Positions 54,575 to 64,000 of a DNA stretch of 64,000 nt are shown one piece after another. The notes under the pieces are model-generated. The model was given only the letters and a program-made list of their open reading frames with translations, was not told the origin of the DNA and searched no databases. The translations under genes and the position numbers were made by a program. Within the stretch, counting starts at the first letter, position 1; each line of letters begins with the position of its first letter. The DNA is taken from NCBI RefSeq assembly GCF_000647975.1, contig NZ_JFKE01000001.1:124001-188000 (forward strand). The letters run 5' to 3'. The stretch comes from Actibacterium mucosum KCTC 23349. GTDB taxonomy: Bacteria > Pseudomonadota > Alphaproteobacteria > Rhodobacterales > Rhodobacteraceae.

Positions 54575-54626
54575 AAATCTATAATTTTTGGCATCCCGGA
54601 ATAAGCAATACGAAAACTATCTATAA
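54575..54626 (+). promoter_or_regulatory. Two BioR-like boxes over promoter -10 elements of bioB
   Basis: CTATCTATAA (54617-54626) differs at one base from the alphaproteobacterial BioR consensus TTATMKATAA. AAATCTATAA (54575-54584) differs at two. They are 42 bases apart, four helical turns. Each overlaps a TATAAT hexamer (54580-54585, 54622-54627). TTGGGA lies 17 bases before the first. Confidence 0.6.
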
Positions 54627-54642
54627 TTAGCGAAAGCCCGCC

Positions 54643-55620
54643 ATGCTCGATACCGCCCCGATCCGCCAAGACTGGACGCGTGAAGAAGCCGAAGCGCTTT
54701 ACAATTTGCCGTTCATGGACCTGCTGTTCCAAGCCCAGACCGTGCACCGCGCGCATTTTGATCCCAACCAGGTTCAGATGTCGAAACTGCTGTCGATCAA
54801 AACCGGTGGCTGCCCCGAGGATTGCGCCTATTGCAGCCAATCGGCGCGTAACGGTGCCAAGCTGTCGGCCGCAAAATTGATCGAGGTGGAGAAGGTCCTT
54901 GCCGAGGCCCGCAAGGCGAAAGAGGCCGGCGCCACGCGCTACTGCATGGGCGCGGCGTGGCGGTCCCCCAAGGATCGCGACATGGACGCGCTTGAGGCGA
55001 TGGTGCACGGCGTCAAGGAACTGGGGATGGAGACCTGCATGACCCTGGGCATGCTGGACGACAATCAGGTGATCCGTTTGCGCGATGCGGGGCTGGATTA
55101 TTACAACCACAATATCGACACCTCGGAACGCTATTACTCGGAAATCATCACCACCCGCACCTTTGCCGACCGAATCGACACGCTGAACCGCGTGCGCGAG
55201 GCCGGCATCAAGGTCTGCGCCGGGGGTATCATCGGCATGGGTGAAAAACAGATGGACCGGATCGACATGCTGTTAGCGCTGGCCACGCTGAAAGAGCATC
55301 CCGACAGCGTGCCGATCAACCAGTTGATCGCGATCCCCGATACGCCGCTGGCTGATGTCGAACAGATCGACCCGATCGAGTTCGTGCGCACCATCGCGCT
55401 GGCGCGCATCCTGATGCCCAAAAGCCATGTGCGCCTGTCAGCCGGCCGGACAGAGATGACGGACGAAATGCAGGCGATGTGTTTCTTTGCCGGCGCCAAC
55501 TCGATCTTTGTCGGCGACACCTTGTTGACTGCAGACAACCCCGAGGAAGACAAAGACGCGGCGTTGTTTGCTCGTTTGGGCATCCGGGCGATGGCTTTGG
55601 GGGATGACGGCGCGCGATGA
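54643..55620 (+). CDS. bioB: Biotin synthase BioB
   Basis: The 325-residue radical-SAM enzyme has the cluster motif Cys57, Cys61, Cys64 (CPEDCAYC), the segment [27 protein letters not shown] with conserved Asn and Asp, and [10 protein letters not shown]. It inserts sulfur into dethiobiotin. It leads the bio operon, with its stop overlapping bioF by four bases. The upstream region carries BioR-like boxes, and a BioR-type gene lies at the far end of the operon. Confidence 0.97.
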   Translation: MLDTAPIRQDWTREEAEALYNLPFMDLLFQAQTVHRAHFDPNQVQMSKLLSIKTGGCPEDCAYCSQSARNGAKLSAAKLIEVEKVLAEARKAKEAGATRYCMGAAWRSPKDRDMDALEAMVHGVKELGMETCMTLGMLDDNQVIRLRDAGLDYYNHNIDTSERYYSEIITTRTFADRIDTLNRVREAGIKVCAGGIIGMGEKQMDRIDMLLALATLKEHPDSVPINQLIAIPDTPLADVEQIDPIEFVRTIALARILMPKSHVRLSAGRTEMTDEMQAMCFFAGANSIFVGDTLLTADNPEEDKDAALFARLGIRAMALGDDGAR

Positions 55621-56756
55621 GCGTTCTGGACCCGCATCGTCGGGCGCTGGAGGCGCTGGATGCGCGCGGGCGGCTGCGCCGGTTGCAGCCGCGTGCGGGG
55701 GCGGATTTTGCGTCGAACGACTATCTGGGCCTGGCCAATTCGGACCTGTTGCGCGATGCAGCGCGCGCAGCGCTGGACCGGGGTGTGGGCACCGGGGCCG
55801 GGGCCTCGCGCCTGTTACGCGGCAACGACCCCGAACATGCGGCGCTGGAAGCCGAGGCCGCGCAGGTCTTTGGCACGCAGGCGGCGCTGTACCTGGCCAA
55901 TGGCTTTACCGCGAACATGGCGCTTTTCAGCAGCTTACCTCGCCAGGGCGACCTGATCCTGCACGACGCGCTGATCCATGCCAGCGCCCATGACGGGATG
56001 CGGCTGGGCCCGGCGACCACGCAAGCGTTCGCTCATAACGATGCCGACGCGGCCGAAACCGCTCTGCGCACCTGGCGCGCGGCGGGTGGCGACGGCCGCG
56101 TCTGGATCGCGATCGAGGCGCTGTATTCGATGGATGGCGATTTTGCCCCCATCGACGAATTCGTCGCGCTGGCCGACCGCCACGACGCCATGCTGGTGGT
56201 GGACGAGGCGCATGCCACCGGCCTTTATGGCCCCGATGGCCGCGGGCTGAGCCACCCGTTTGCATCGCGCGAGAATGTGGTCAGCCTGCACACATGCGGC
56301 AAGGCGCTGGGCAGTTCCGGGGCGCTGATCTGCGGGGCGGAACCGCTGATCGACACGCTGATCAACCGCGCCCGCGGGTTCATCTATTCCACCGCCCCTG
56401 CGCCGCTGAACGCGGCGATCACACGGGCGGCGCTGGGCACGCTGGTGGCCGATGACCCGCGCCGGATGGCGGCGCTGCAACTGGGCGGTGTTGCCCGGTC
56501 CGAGGCCGCCCGCCTGTGCGGAACCCAGCCCGGCAACAGCCAGATCATCCCGGTGATCATTGGCGACGACAAACGCTGCATGCGCATCGCCCAGACCATG
56601 CAAGAGGCCGGGTTCGATGTGCGCGGTATCCGCCCGCCCACCGTGCCGCGCGGCACTGCGCGGCTGCGGATTTCGGTCACGCCACATGTGGATGCGGCGA
56701 CGATCACCGCGATGTTCGAAACCCTCGCAAACGCCTTGCAGGCCGAGGCGGCGTAA
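55617..56756 (+). CDS. bioF: 8-amino-7-oxononanoate synthase BioF
   Basis: The 379-residue fold-type I PLP enzyme has the lysine Lys229 in [11 protein letters not shown], the cofactor Asp/His in VVDEAHATG (Asp196, His199) and [13 protein letters not shown] near the N-terminus. It condenses pimeloyl-ACP with alanine. Its start overlaps bioB as ATGA and its stop shares one base with bioD. Sequence length is normal. Confidence 0.96.
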   Translation: MSVLDPHRRALEALDARGRLRRLQPRAGADFASNDYLGLANSDLLRDAARAALDRGVGTGAGASRLLRGNDPEHAALEAEAAQVFGTQAALYLANGFTANMALFSSLPRQGDLILHDALIHASAHDGMRLGPATTQAFAHNDADAAETALRTWRAAGGDGRVWIAIEALYSMDGDFAPIDEFVALADRHDAMLVVDEAHATGLYGPDGRGLSHPFASRENVVSLHTCGKALGSSGALICGAEPLIDTLINRARGFIYSTAPAPLNAAITRAALGTLVADDPRRMAALQLGGVARSEAARLCGTQPGNSQIIPVIIGDDKRCMRIAQTMQEAGFDVRGIRPPTVPRGTARLRISVTPHVDAATITAMFETLANALQAEAA

Positions 56757-57382
56757 TGGCGGCGATTGTGGTCACCGGAACCGATACCGGCATCGGCAAA
56801 ACCGTGTTCTGCGCCGGGCTGACCGCGGCGCTGGGCGCGGTGTACTGGAAACCGGTCCAGGCCGGGTTGGAGGATGAAACCGACAGCCAGGCAGTGGCCC
56901 GGCTGAGCGGCGCAAAGGTGCAGCCCGAGGGGTACCGGCTGTCGCAGCCCGCCTCGCCCCATATCGCGGCCGCTGCCGAGGGCACGGAGATCGACCCCGC
57001 CACGCTGACTCTGCCCCCGGTCAACGGCCCACTGGTGGTCGAAGGCGCCGGCGGTGTGATGGTGCCGCTGACCGACGATGTGCTGTATCTGGATCTCTTT
57101 GCGCAATGGCAGGCCCCGGTCATCCTGTGTGCCCGCACGGCGCTGGGCACGATCAACCATTCGCTATTGTCCTTGCAGGCCCTGCGGGGGGCCGGTTGCC
57201 ACATGGTGGGCGTGGCCTTCATTGGCGACGCCGAACCGCAGGTCGAAGACACGATCACCAAAATGGGCCAAACCCATCACCTTGGCCGCTTGCCCATTTT
57301 GCCCGCGATCTCCCCCGACGCCCTGCGCACGGCCTTTGCCCAAGCCATCGACCTCGCCACAATCCGCGAGGCCGTGCGATGA
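56756..57382 (+). CDS. bioD: Dethiobiotin synthetase BioD
   Basis: The 208-residue ATP-dependent carboxylase has the P-loop variant GTDTGIGKT (residues 8-16), YWKPVQAGLEDETDSQ and VEGAGGVMVPL. It closes the ureido ring of dethiobiotin. The ATG shares its A with the bioF stop, which argues against a longer frame starting inside bioF. Its stop overlaps the bioA start as ATGA. Confidence 0.95.
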   Translation: MAAIVVTGTDTGIGKTVFCAGLTAALGAVYWKPVQAGLEDETDSQAVARLSGAKVQPEGYRLSQPASPHIAAAAEGTEIDPATLTLPPVNGPLVVEGAGGVMVPLTDDVLYLDLFAQWQAPVILCARTALGTINHSLLSLQALRGAGCHMVGVAFIGDAEPQVEDTITKMGQTHHLGRLPILPAISPDALRTAFAQAIDLATIREAVR

Positions 57383-58662
57383 CCCAGTTTGAGTTTGACC
57401 GCGCCCATCTGTGGCACCCTTACACGAACGTTGTTCAACCCGGCCCCGTCCACCACGTGACCCAGGCCGAAGGCGTGTGGCTGACGCTGGCCGACGGTAC
57501 CCGCGTGATCGACGCCATGTCGTCATGGTGGTGTACCATCCACGGCCACCGCCACCCCGCCATCACTGCCGCCATGCACGCACAGCTTGACCGCATGCCC
57601 CACGTGATGTTCGGCGGCCTGACGCATGACCCCGCCGTGCAGCTGGGCCAGCAATTGCTGGACATCACGCCCGACCAGCTGACCCGCATCTTCTATTGCG
57701 ACAGCGGTTCGGTCGCGGTTGAGGTCGCGATGAAAATGGCGGTGCAGTACCAATACGCCACCGGTCATCCGGGCCGCTCGCAGTTTGCCACGATCCGGTC
57801 GGGCTATCACGGTGACACGTGGAAGGCGATGAGCGTTTGTGACCCCAATACCGGCATGCACCACCTGTTTGCCGGCGCGCTATCGATGCAGCATTTCGTT
57901 GACCGCCCGCCGATCACACTGACGGAAAACTGGGTCGACGATCCGGCGCTGAACGGGCTGGCCCAGCTGGAACAGGTGCTGGCGTCCAACGCCGCGTCGA
58001 TTGCCGCGCTAATCCTCGAGCCTGTGGTGCAGGGCACCGGGGGCATGTATTTCTATCACCCCGAATATCTGAACACCGCGCGGCGGCTGTGCGATGATCA
58101 CGGCATCCTGCTGATCTATGACGAGATCGCCACCGGCTTTGGCCGCACCGGCCGGATGTTTGCCACCAACTTTTGCGACCACGCGCCCGACATTCTGTGC
58201 CTGGGCAAGGCGCTGACCGGCGGGCATATCAGCTTTGCCACCACCATGGCCAGTGACCGCGTGGCCCAGGGTATCGGCCATGGCGCACCCGGCGTGTTCA
58301 TGCATGGGCCCACGTTTATGGCCAACCCGCTGGCCTGCACCGCGGCCTCGGCCAGCCTGTCGCTTTTGGCGGAGGGCACGTGGCAACAAGACGTCGCGCG
58401 GATCGAGGCGCAGCTGGAGGCCGAGCTGGCGCCCGCCCGTACCCTGCCCGGCGTTGCCAATGTCCGCGTCCTGGGCGCCATCGGCGTGATCGAGATGTAT
58501 CACGACGTCAGCGCCGACACCGCCAATCGCATGGCGCCCGAGCTGGGTGTTTATCTGCGCCCGTTTGGCCGCAAGATCTATACGATGCCGCCTTTTGTGA
58601 CCTCGCCGGACGAGCTGACCGCCATCACCAATGCCATGCTGTCGCTGGCGCGGGTGCTGTGA
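57379..58662 (+). CDS. bioA: Adenosylmethionine-8-amino-7-oxononanoate aminotransferase BioA
   Basis: The 427-residue class III aminotransferase has LWHPYT at residues 11-16, SSWWCTIHGH, FYCDSGSVAVEVAMKMA, IYDEIATGFGRTG and the PLP lysine Lys277 in CLGKALTGG. It uses SAM as amino donor to make diaminopelargonate. It overlaps bioD by four bases and shares one base with bioG. Confidence 0.96.
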   Translation: MTQFEFDRAHLWHPYTNVVQPGPVHHVTQAEGVWLTLADGTRVIDAMSSWWCTIHGHRHPAITAAMHAQLDRMPHVMFGGLTHDPAVQLGQQLLDITPDQLTRIFYCDSGSVAVEVAMKMAVQYQYATGHPGRSQFATIRSGYHGDTWKAMSVCDPNTGMHHLFAGALSMQHFVDRPPITLTENWVDDPALNGLAQLEQVLASNAASIAALILEPVVQGTGGMYFYHPEYLNTARRLCDDHGILLIYDEIATGFGRTGRMFATNFCDHAPDILCLGKALTGGHISFATTMASDRVAQGIGHGAPGVFMHGPTFMANPLACTAASASLSLLAEGTWQQDVARIEAQLEAELAPARTLPGVANVRVLGAIGVIEMYHDVSADTANRMAPELGVYLRPFGRKIYTMPPFVTSPDELTAITNAMLSLARVL

Positions 58663-59276
58663 TGGGCTGGCGGTGGCTTACACAAAACGGCGCGGCGCGC
58701 GTTGTGGTGGTGTTCGGTGGCTGGGGCTTTGGCGCGGCGCCCTTTGCGGGGATGACTGGCGATGCGGATGTGCTGTTTTCGGACGACCTGGCCGATCTGC
58801 CGCCCGCCCTGCCCGATCTGGGCGCGCGGCGCGTGGATGCGGTGGGCTGGTCCTTCGGGGTGGCGACGATGGGTCACTGGTGCGCGGCCAATGACGCTGA
58901 TTTCACCACCCGCACCGCGATCTGCGGCAGCCTGACGCCGGTGGACCGGCGCACCGGCATCCCGCCGCGCGTGTTCGCGCTGACCCGTGACAGCCTGACA
59001 CCGGCAAGCTTTGCCCGGTTTGCCCGGCGCTGTGTCGATGAGCCGGCGGACCTGCCGGGTGTGGATGTCGACCGGTTGCGCGAAGATTTGAACGCCGTTC
59101 AGTCCCGCGGCGCGGCGCCCGACCCCGGGTTTGACCGGGCCTGGGTCGCCACCCGCGACGCGATCTTTCCGCCCGCCAATCTGGCCCGCGCATGGGCGGC
59201 CTGTGACGTGCAGCAGGTTGATGCGCCGCACATGCCCTTTGGCGCGCTGAATTCATGGGACAAGGTTTTGCCATGA
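58662..59276 (+). CDS. bioG: Pimeloyl-ACP methyl ester esterase BioG (DUF452 type)
   Basis: The 204-residue alpha/beta hydrolase has FGGWGF near residue 18 as oxyanion region, the nucleophile elbow GWSFGVATM with Ser64, and a C-terminal His in DAPHMPF. These match the BioG family that replaces BioH in several Proteobacteria. It removes the methyl group from pimeloyl-ACP methyl ester made with BioC's help. It sits between bioA and bioC with overlapping codons on both sides, which supports the role. Confidence 0.9.
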   Translation: MGWRWLTQNGAARVVVVFGGWGFGAAPFAGMTGDADVLFSDDLADLPPALPDLGARRVDAVGWSFGVATMGHWCAANDADFTTRTAICGSLTPVDRRTGIPPRVFALTRDSLTPASFARFARRCVDEPADLPGVDVDRLREDLNAVQSRGAAPDPGFDRAWVATRDAIFPPANLARAWAACDVQQVDAPHMPFGALNSWDKVLP

Positions 59277-60040
59277 AGGACCAGATGACCCCCCGCGCCG
59301 ACACCGCACGCATCGCCGCCGGGTTCCGGCGCAGCCTTGGCACCTACAGCACGGCGGCCACGGTTCAGGCAGAAATCGCGCAGGAATTGGCCAGGCAGAT
59401 CGCCGCCCATGCGCCGCCAGAAATCGCACAAGTGTTCGAGTTCGGCTGCGGCACCGGGGTGCTGACGCGCGCTTTGCGCGCACAATTGAACGGTGTTCAA
59501 TTTATCCTGAACGACCTCGTGGCCGAATGCGCCACCACCGCCGCGCCGGGCGAGGTGTTCCTGCCCGGGTCGGTGGATGACATCGCGTTGCCACAGGGGG
59601 TGGACCTGATCGCCTCGGCCTCGACGGTGCAATGGCTGCCCGATCTGCCCGGCACGCTGCGCCGGCTGAGCGAAGCGTTGGTCCCCGGCGGCCTTCTGGC
59701 GCTCAGCGGGTTCGGAACCGCGCAATTTGCTCAGCTTGGGGCGCTGGGTTCGGCCGGCGCGGCGCCTGGATACCTGAACGCCCGCCAATGGCGGCAGGTT
59801 CTGCCCGGTGACCTGCAGGTTCTGCACCTGTCGCAACGCCAAACCACCCTGCATTTCCCCGATGCCCTGTCGGTGCTGCGCCACCTGCGCGACACCGGGG
59901 TGAACGGGGTCTCGGGGCAGCGGTGGAGCCGCCGGCGGCTGACCGCGTTCGCTGCGGCCTATCAGGCAAGGTTCGGCACGGCCGAGGGGCTGCCGCTGAC
60001 CTATGACCCGGTTTGGATCGTCGCCCGCAAAGCCTATTGA
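59273..60040 (+). CDS. bioC: Malonyl-ACP O-methyltransferase BioC
   Basis: The 255-residue class I SAM methyltransferase has the binding motif VFEFGCGTGVLTRAL (residues about 54-68), an early FRRSLGTYSTAATVQ typical of BioC, and SASTVQWLPD. It methylates malonyl-ACP so that fatty-acid synthesis can build pimeloyl chains. The ATG overlapping the bioG stop is chosen. It is last in the operon and overlaps the convergent GntR gene's stop by seven bases. Confidence 0.93.
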   Translation: MKDQMTPRADTARIAAGFRRSLGTYSTAATVQAEIAQELARQIAAHAPPEIAQVFEFGCGTGVLTRALRAQLNGVQFILNDLVAECATTAAPGEVFLPGSVDDIALPQGVDLIASASTVQWLPDLPGTLRRLSEALVPGGLLALSGFGTAQFAQLGALGSAGAAPGYLNARQWRQVLPGDLQVLHLSQRQTTLHFPDALSVLRHLRDTGVNGVSGQRWSRRRLTAFAAAYQARFGTAEGLPLTYDPVWIVARKAY

Positions 60041-60645
60041 AGCCGCGCCAGGTGGCGTTGCAGAACCGATACCGCGGTATTGGTGTCGCGGTTGGCGATG
60101 GCGGTCATGATGGCACGGTGGTCGCGGTCGGTGCGCTCCTCCCACGAGGCGCGCCATGTGGCCAGCAGATGCCGGGCGCTGAGCACCTGCAGATCGTCGA
60201 TCTCGGCCAGCAGGCGCGGCATGCCGCAGGCGGCCAGGATGGCGTGGTGGAACCGGCGGTTTTCCAGCTCCCATGTGACAATATTGTCGGCCTCGTCGCA
60301 GGCCACGCGCGCGGCCTCGGCCTCGGCCACCTGATCGGGGGCCAGGGCGGGCACCGAATGGCGCAGCGCCACCGGTTCTAACGCCAAGCGCATTTCACGG
60401 ATTTCGCGCATATCGGCCGGGTCAAACGGCGCTACGCGCACACCCCGGCGCGGCAGGCTAACGGCCAGACCGCGCGCCTCGAGCCGCAGCAGCGCCTCGC
60501 GCACCGGCACGTGGCTGGTGGCAAATTCGCGCGCGATATGGTCCTGCGGCAGCTTGGCGTCGGGGGCCAGCTCGCCCAGCATGATCTTATCGGTCAACGC
60601 CTTGGTGATCTTGTCGGCAATCGTGCCCTTGGCCGCAGTACGCAT
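60034..60645 (-). CDS. bioR: GntR-family repressor, probable biotin regulator BioR
   Basis: The 203-residue FadR-type GntR protein has an N-terminal winged helix (LPQDHIAREFATSHVPVREALLRLEARGLA) and a helical FCD domain with DEADNIVTWELENRRFHHAILAACG. Length and position match BioR of Alphaproteobacteria, encoded beside bio genes. Convergent overlap with bioC and TTATMKATAA-like boxes before bioB support the call. No convincing box was found before its own start. A sugar or amino-acid regulator is the alternative. Confidence 0.72.
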   Translation of the reverse strand: MRTAAKGTIADKITKALTDKIMLGELAPDAKLPQDHIAREFATSHVPVREALLRLEARGLAVSLPRRGVRVAPFDPADMREIREMRLALEPVALRHSVPALAPDQVAEAEAARVACDEADNIVTWELENRRFHHAILAACGMPRLLAEIDDLQVLSARHLLATWRASWEERTDRDHRAIMTAIANRDTNTAVSVLQRHLARLQ

Positions 60646-60700
60646 AACCCTGTGATAATCGGCCCTTTCTGGGGGAGCAACGGCAAAGTGCCACGGCGCC

Positions 60701-60717
60701 GATAAGGTCAGGTTATC
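60701..60717. promoter_or_regulatory. Palindrome between bioR and katG
   Basis: GATAAGGTCAGGTTATC has perfect five-base arms around seven bases. It is 55 bases before bioR and about 115 before katG, on the side where operators are expected. It does not match the BioR box or an obvious OxyR site; the bound protein is unknown. Confidence 0.35.
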
Positions 60718-60832
60718 AACGCAATCAGAACTAAGAATTTTTTCCGATCCATCGAATCTGGCACAGTTGGATCAGCGGCCACAAAGCGCCGAGAATTCCC
60801 AAGAACAGATAGAACCGACTTTGGAGGAAAAC

Positions 60833-63004
60833 ATGGACGGAGCAAACGGGGGCAAATGCCCTGTCGCAGGTCACAAGGCCGTCGGCACCGTAGCCAATCA
60901 CCAATGGTGGCCCAATCAGCTGAACCTGAAAGTGCTCAGCCAGAACGGCCCGCAGACCAACCCGATGGGCGACGATTTTGATTACGGCGCGGCCTTTGCG
61001 GCGCTGGACTTGAACGCGCTGCGCGCGGACATCTTTGCCTTGATGACCGACTCGCAGGATTGGTGGCCCGCCGATTACGGCCATTACGGCCCGCTTTTTG
61101 TGCGCATGGCCTGGCACAGCGCCGGCACCTATCGCGTAACCGACGGGCGCGGCGGTGGCGCTTCGGGCTCGCAACGGTTCGCGCCGCTGAACTCGTGGCC
61201 TGACAACGCCAATCTGGACAAGGCGCGGATGCTGCTGTGGCCGGTGAAAAAGAAATATGGCCGGGCGATTTCCTGGGCCGACTTGATGATCTTTGCAGGC
61301 AATTGCGCGTTGGAGTCCATGGGGTTCAAAACCTATGGCTTTGCCGGCGGCCGCGAAGACATCTGGGAGCCCGAGGAAGAGATTTACTGGGGGTCCGAAA
61401 CCGAATGGCTGGGCGATAACCGGTATAGCGGCGAGCGTGATCTGGAAAACCCGCTGGGCGCGGTCCAGATGGGGCTGATCTATGTGAACCCCGAGGGGCC
61501 AAACGGCAACCCCGATCCGGTTGCCGCGGGCGTGGACATCCGCGAAACCTTTGCCCGTATGGCCATGGATGACGAGGAAACCGTCGCCCTGATCGCTGGC
61601 GGCCACACCTTTGGCAAAACCCACGGCGCCGCGGACCCCAACGAACATGTTGGCCCCGAACCCGAAGGCGCCGCGATCGAGGATCAGGGCAAAGGCTGGC
61701 GCAACAGCTTTGGCACCGGCAACGCGGGCGATACAATCACCAGCGGGCTGGAGGGGGCGTGGACCACGAACCCCATCGCCTGGGATAATGATTTCTTCAA
61801 CATCCTGTTCGGCTATGAGTGGGAGAAAACCACCAGCCCCGCTGGCGCCACGCAATGGGTACCCACCGGCGCCGATGGCGACGGCACCGTGCCCGACGCG
61901 CATGACCCTGCCAAACGGCACAAGCCGGTGATGCTGACCACCGATCTGGCGCTGCGGTTTGACCCGGTTTATGGCCCGATCTCGAAGCGGTTCCACGAAA
62001 ACCCGGTTGAATTTGCCGAGGCCTTTGCCAAGGCATGGTTCAAGCTGACCCACCGCGATATGGGGCCCTATGCACTTGGCCTGGGGGCCGAAGTGCCCGG
62101 CGCGCCGCTGATCTGGCAAGACCCTGTACCGCTGCGCGATCACGCGCTGATTGGTGCCGCCGAGGTGGCCGAGCTGAAACAGGCGATCCTGAATACCGGC
62201 CTTGGCAATGCCGCGCTGGTGCGTGCCGCGTGGGCCTCGGCCGCGACGTTCCGCATTGGTGACAAACGTGGCGGCACCGATGGCGGGCGGCTGCGTCTGG
62301 CCCCGCAGAACGGCTGGTCCGTGAATGCGCCCGACGAGCTGTCAGACGTGCTGACCAAGCTGCAAGCGGTGGGCGACGCCTTCAACGCGGCACAGGCGGA
62401 AATGCGGGTGTCGATGGCTGACCTGATTGTTCTGGGTGGCTGTGCCGCGGTCGAGGCCGCCAGCGGGCACAGCGTTTCGGTGCCGTTCACACCTGGTCGT
62501 ACGGATGCCACGCCGGAACAAACCGACGCGGCCTCGTTCGCCGTGCTGGAGCCGCGGGCCGATGGCTTCCGCAACTACCTGGCCGACGGGCACAGCCGGC
62601 CCGCGGGCGAGTTGCTGGTGGACCGCGCTCAGATGCTGACGCTGACTGCTCCAGAAATGACCGTGCTATTCGGCGGCATGCGCGCCTTGGGGGCCAACCA
62701 CGGCGATGCGCCACAAGGTGTGTTCACCGACACGCCCGGCACGCTGAACAATGCGTTCTTCGTGAATCTGCTGGATCTGGGCACCGAATGGGTGAAAACC
62801 GGTGACAACGCCTATGAAGGCCGCGACCGGGCCAGCGGCGCGGTCAAGTGGACGGCCACCGAGGTCGACCTGATCTTTGGCTCCAACTCGCAACTGCGGG
62901 CCCTGGCCGAGGTCTATGGCAGCGACGATGCCGCCAACGGGTTCGCGGCCGAGTTCGCCGCAGTCTGGGCCAAGGTCATGGATCTGGGCCGTTCGGACGT
63001 CTAA
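60833..63004 (+). CDS. katG: Catalase-peroxidase KatG
   Basis: The 723-residue bifunctional haem enzyme has distal Arg91, Trp94 and His95 in [12 protein letters not shown], and proximal His257 in [11 protein letters not shown]. The residues of the Met-Tyr-Trp adduct are present as Trp94, Tyr216 ([10 protein letters not shown]) and Met242. A second, non-haem repeat of the fold follows from about residue 420. It removes hydrogen peroxide by catalase and peroxidase reactions. GGAGG five bases before ATG excludes an in-frame start 22 codons earlier. No oxyR gene is adjacent. Confidence 0.97.
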   Translation: MDGANGGKCPVAGHKAVGTVANHQWWPNQLNLKVLSQNGPQTNPMGDDFDYGAAFAALDLNALRADIFALMTDSQDWWPADYGHYGPLFVRMAWHSAGTYRVTDGRGGGASGSQRFAPLNSWPDNANLDKARMLLWPVKKKYGRAISWADLMIFAGNCALESMGFKTYGFAGGREDIWEPEEEIYWGSETEWLGDNRYSGERDLENPLGAVQMGLIYVNPEGPNGNPDPVAAGVDIRETFARMAMDDEETVALIAGGHTFGKTHGAADPNEHVGPEPEGAAIEDQGKGWRNSFGTGNAGDTITSGLEGAWTTNPIAWDNDFFNILFGYEWEKTTSPAGATQWVPTGADGDGTVPDAHDPAKRHKPVMLTTDLALRFDPVYGPISKRFHENPVEFAEAFAKAWFKLTHRDMGPYALGLGAEVPGAPLIWQDPVPLRDHALIGAAEVAELKQAILNTGLGNAALVRAAWASAATFRIGDKRGGTDGGRLRLAPQNGWSVNAPDELSDVLTKLQAVGDAFNAAQAEMRVSMADLIVLGGCAAVEAASGHSVSVPFTPGRTDATPEQTDAASFAVLEPRADGFRNYLADGHSRPAGELLVDRAQMLTLTAPEMTVLFGGMRALGANHGDAPQGVFTDTPGTLNNAFFVNLLDLGTEWVKTGDNAYEGRDRASGAVKWTATEVDLIFGSNSQLRALAEVYGSDDAANGFAAEFAAVWAKVMDLGRSDV

Positions 63005-63012
63005 ACACCCCG

Positions 63013-63035
63013 CCCCGGCGATTTGTTCGCCGGGG
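63013..63035 (+). terminator. Terminator-like hairpin after katG
   Basis: CCCCGGCG and CGCCGGGG pair over eight bases with a seven-base loop, nine bases after the stop. The 3' flank is CTACACG, so there is no T run; it may act with Rho or as an end-stabilising stem. Confidence 0.55.
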
Positions 63036-63141
63036 CTACACGTTTGGCGCAATCGGTTAATCACATGGCGCCATCTGCGATTTAAACCCCCTTGGTCATG
63101 CGCCATCTCATGAGCAACACCAAATCATGGAGGGTTCCACA

Positions 63142-63963
63142 ATGTCGCAAACCATTCTGATCACCGGCGCGTCTTCGGGTATTGGCAAAGTCACTGCCAA
63201 ACTGTTCCAGCAAAATGGCTGGAACGTCGTCGCCACCATGCGCTCGCCCGAAAACGAGGACGAACTGACCCAACTGGACAATGTCCTTGTCACCCGTCTG
63301 GACGTCACCGACGAGGCTTCGATCGAGGCTGCCGTGGCCGAGGGCATCGCCAAGTTCGGCCAGATTGATGTATTGTTGAATAACGCAGGCTACGGCGCCT
63401 ATGGCCCGCTGGAAGCGTTCCCGATGGACCGCATCCGCCGCCAGTTTGACACCAACGTCATTGGCCTGATCGCCACCACAAAGGCGGTGCTGCCGCATAT
63501 GCGTGGCAATGGCGCGGGTACAATTGTAAACATTTCGTCCATCGGCGGGCAGATGACCTTCCCGCTGGGCGCGCTGTATCACGGCACCAAGTTTGCTGTC
63601 GAAGGTATCTCGGAGGCGATGCACTTTGAACTGGCCGCCGCCGGCATCAAGACCAAGATCGTTGAACCGGGCATGATCGCCACCGATTTCGGCGGCCGGT
63701 CGTTTGACTTCGTCAACGACGAGGCGATGGCCGAGTATCAGCCCGTTGTGCAGGCGCTGTTTGCCGGTTGGAGCGGCGACGCCGCTGCCAACGCTTCGCC
63801 GCCCAGTGTCGTGGCCGACGTGATCTGGAACGCTGTGACCGACGGCACCGACACGCTGCGGTATCGCGCCGGGGCGGATGCCGAGGAACTGCTGACCAAC
63901 CGCAAGAACTTTGACGATGCCACCTTTATTGGCGGGTTGAAGGCACAACTGGGTCTGAGCTGA
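63142..63963 (+). CDS. Short-chain dehydrogenase/reductase (classical SDR)
   Basis: The 273-residue protein has the cofactor motif TGASSGIG (residues 8-15), LDVTD, NNAGYG (80-85), the catalytic serine in ISSIGG and YHGTK (Tyr146, Lys150). The Arg after TM in VVATMRSP favours NADPH. GGAGGG seven bases before ATG excludes the earlier methionine. Substrate is unknown; the family is broad. It stands 137 bases after katG and probably has its own promoter. Confidence 0.9.
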   Translation: MSQTILITGASSGIGKVTAKLFQQNGWNVVATMRSPENEDELTQLDNVLVTRLDVTDEASIEAAVAEGIAKFGQIDVLLNNAGYGAYGPLEAFPMDRIRRQFDTNVIGLIATTKAVLPHMRGNGAGTIVNISSIGGQMTFPLGALYHGTKFAVEGISEAMHFELAAAGIKTKIVEPGMIATDFGGRSFDFVNDEAMAEYQPVVQALFAGWSGDAAANASPPSVVADVIWNAVTDGTDTLRYRAGADAEELLTNRKNFDDATFIGGLKAQLGLS

Positions 63964-64000
63964 CCCAAGCCCAAAACGTAAAACAATTTTCATACAGGCG

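Overview
The window looks like chromosomal DNA of an alphaproteobacterium of the Rhodobacterales/Roseobacter type. This rests on high GC, tight operons joined by ATGA or TGATG overlaps, the frcBCAK fructose locus with a ROK regulator, nasTS with a double-ATPase nitrate importer, a bioBFDAGC operon facing a BioR-type GntR gene, and RTX exoproteins. No phage, transposase, integrase or CRISPR array was seen. It reads as metabolic core plus niche functions: plant or algal sugar uptake, nitrate assimilation, biotin synthesis, secreted proteins, efflux and peroxide defence.

Layout. 1-1091: end of a CUT2 sugar importer. 1154-4236: TetR gene, exported haloalkane dehalogenase, AraC gene, peroxiredoxin-like gene. 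4233-9306: frcBCAK (minus strand) divergent from the ROK gene frcR across a strong palindrome. 9426-21104: a FadR-type GntR gene, then a long minus-strand operon read from 21104 to 10199. That operon holds two tandem paralogous CUT1 importers (binding protein plus two permeases each), a GH43 xylosidase, one ATPase, a sugar dehydrogenase/epimerase and an enolase-superfamily dehydratase. A sigma70-like promoter with a LacI-type operator precedes it. 21430-22656: tRNA-Arg(CCT) and a LacI regulator.

22727-25176: GT2, lipid-A N-domain membrane protein and ArnT-like GT39. 25289-29688: two convergent type I secretion substrates, a beta-propeller/RTX protein and an M10 serralysin-like protease. 29796-35245: tamA-tamB. 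35275-48330 (minus strand): nasT-nasS-[RNA leader]-nrtA-nrtB-nrtCD-nirB-nirD-nasA-cysG, a complete assimilatory nitrate pathway. 48418-54475 (minus strand): KefB/C-type antiporter, adaptor and RND pump. 54643-60040: bioB-F-D-A-G-C. 60034-60645: BioR-like GntR. 60833-63004: katG. 63142-63963: SDR.

The best regulatory structure is the leader of nrtA (46361-46473). Two hairpins have six-base loops with A at loop position 1 and G at position 4, the signature bound by ANTAR antiterminators such as NasT. The second loop is itself the 5' arm of an intrinsic terminator, so NasT binding and termination should be mutually exclusive. A recurring theme is a GC hairpin directly after each binding-protein gene (frcB, both CUT1 binding proteins, nrtA), consistent with unequal expression inside the operons. 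Start codons were refined by Shine-Dalgarno position, which gives TTG starts for frcB and the LacI gene and GTG starts for the RTX protein and tamA. Functions come from motif recognition by eye; no database search was run.
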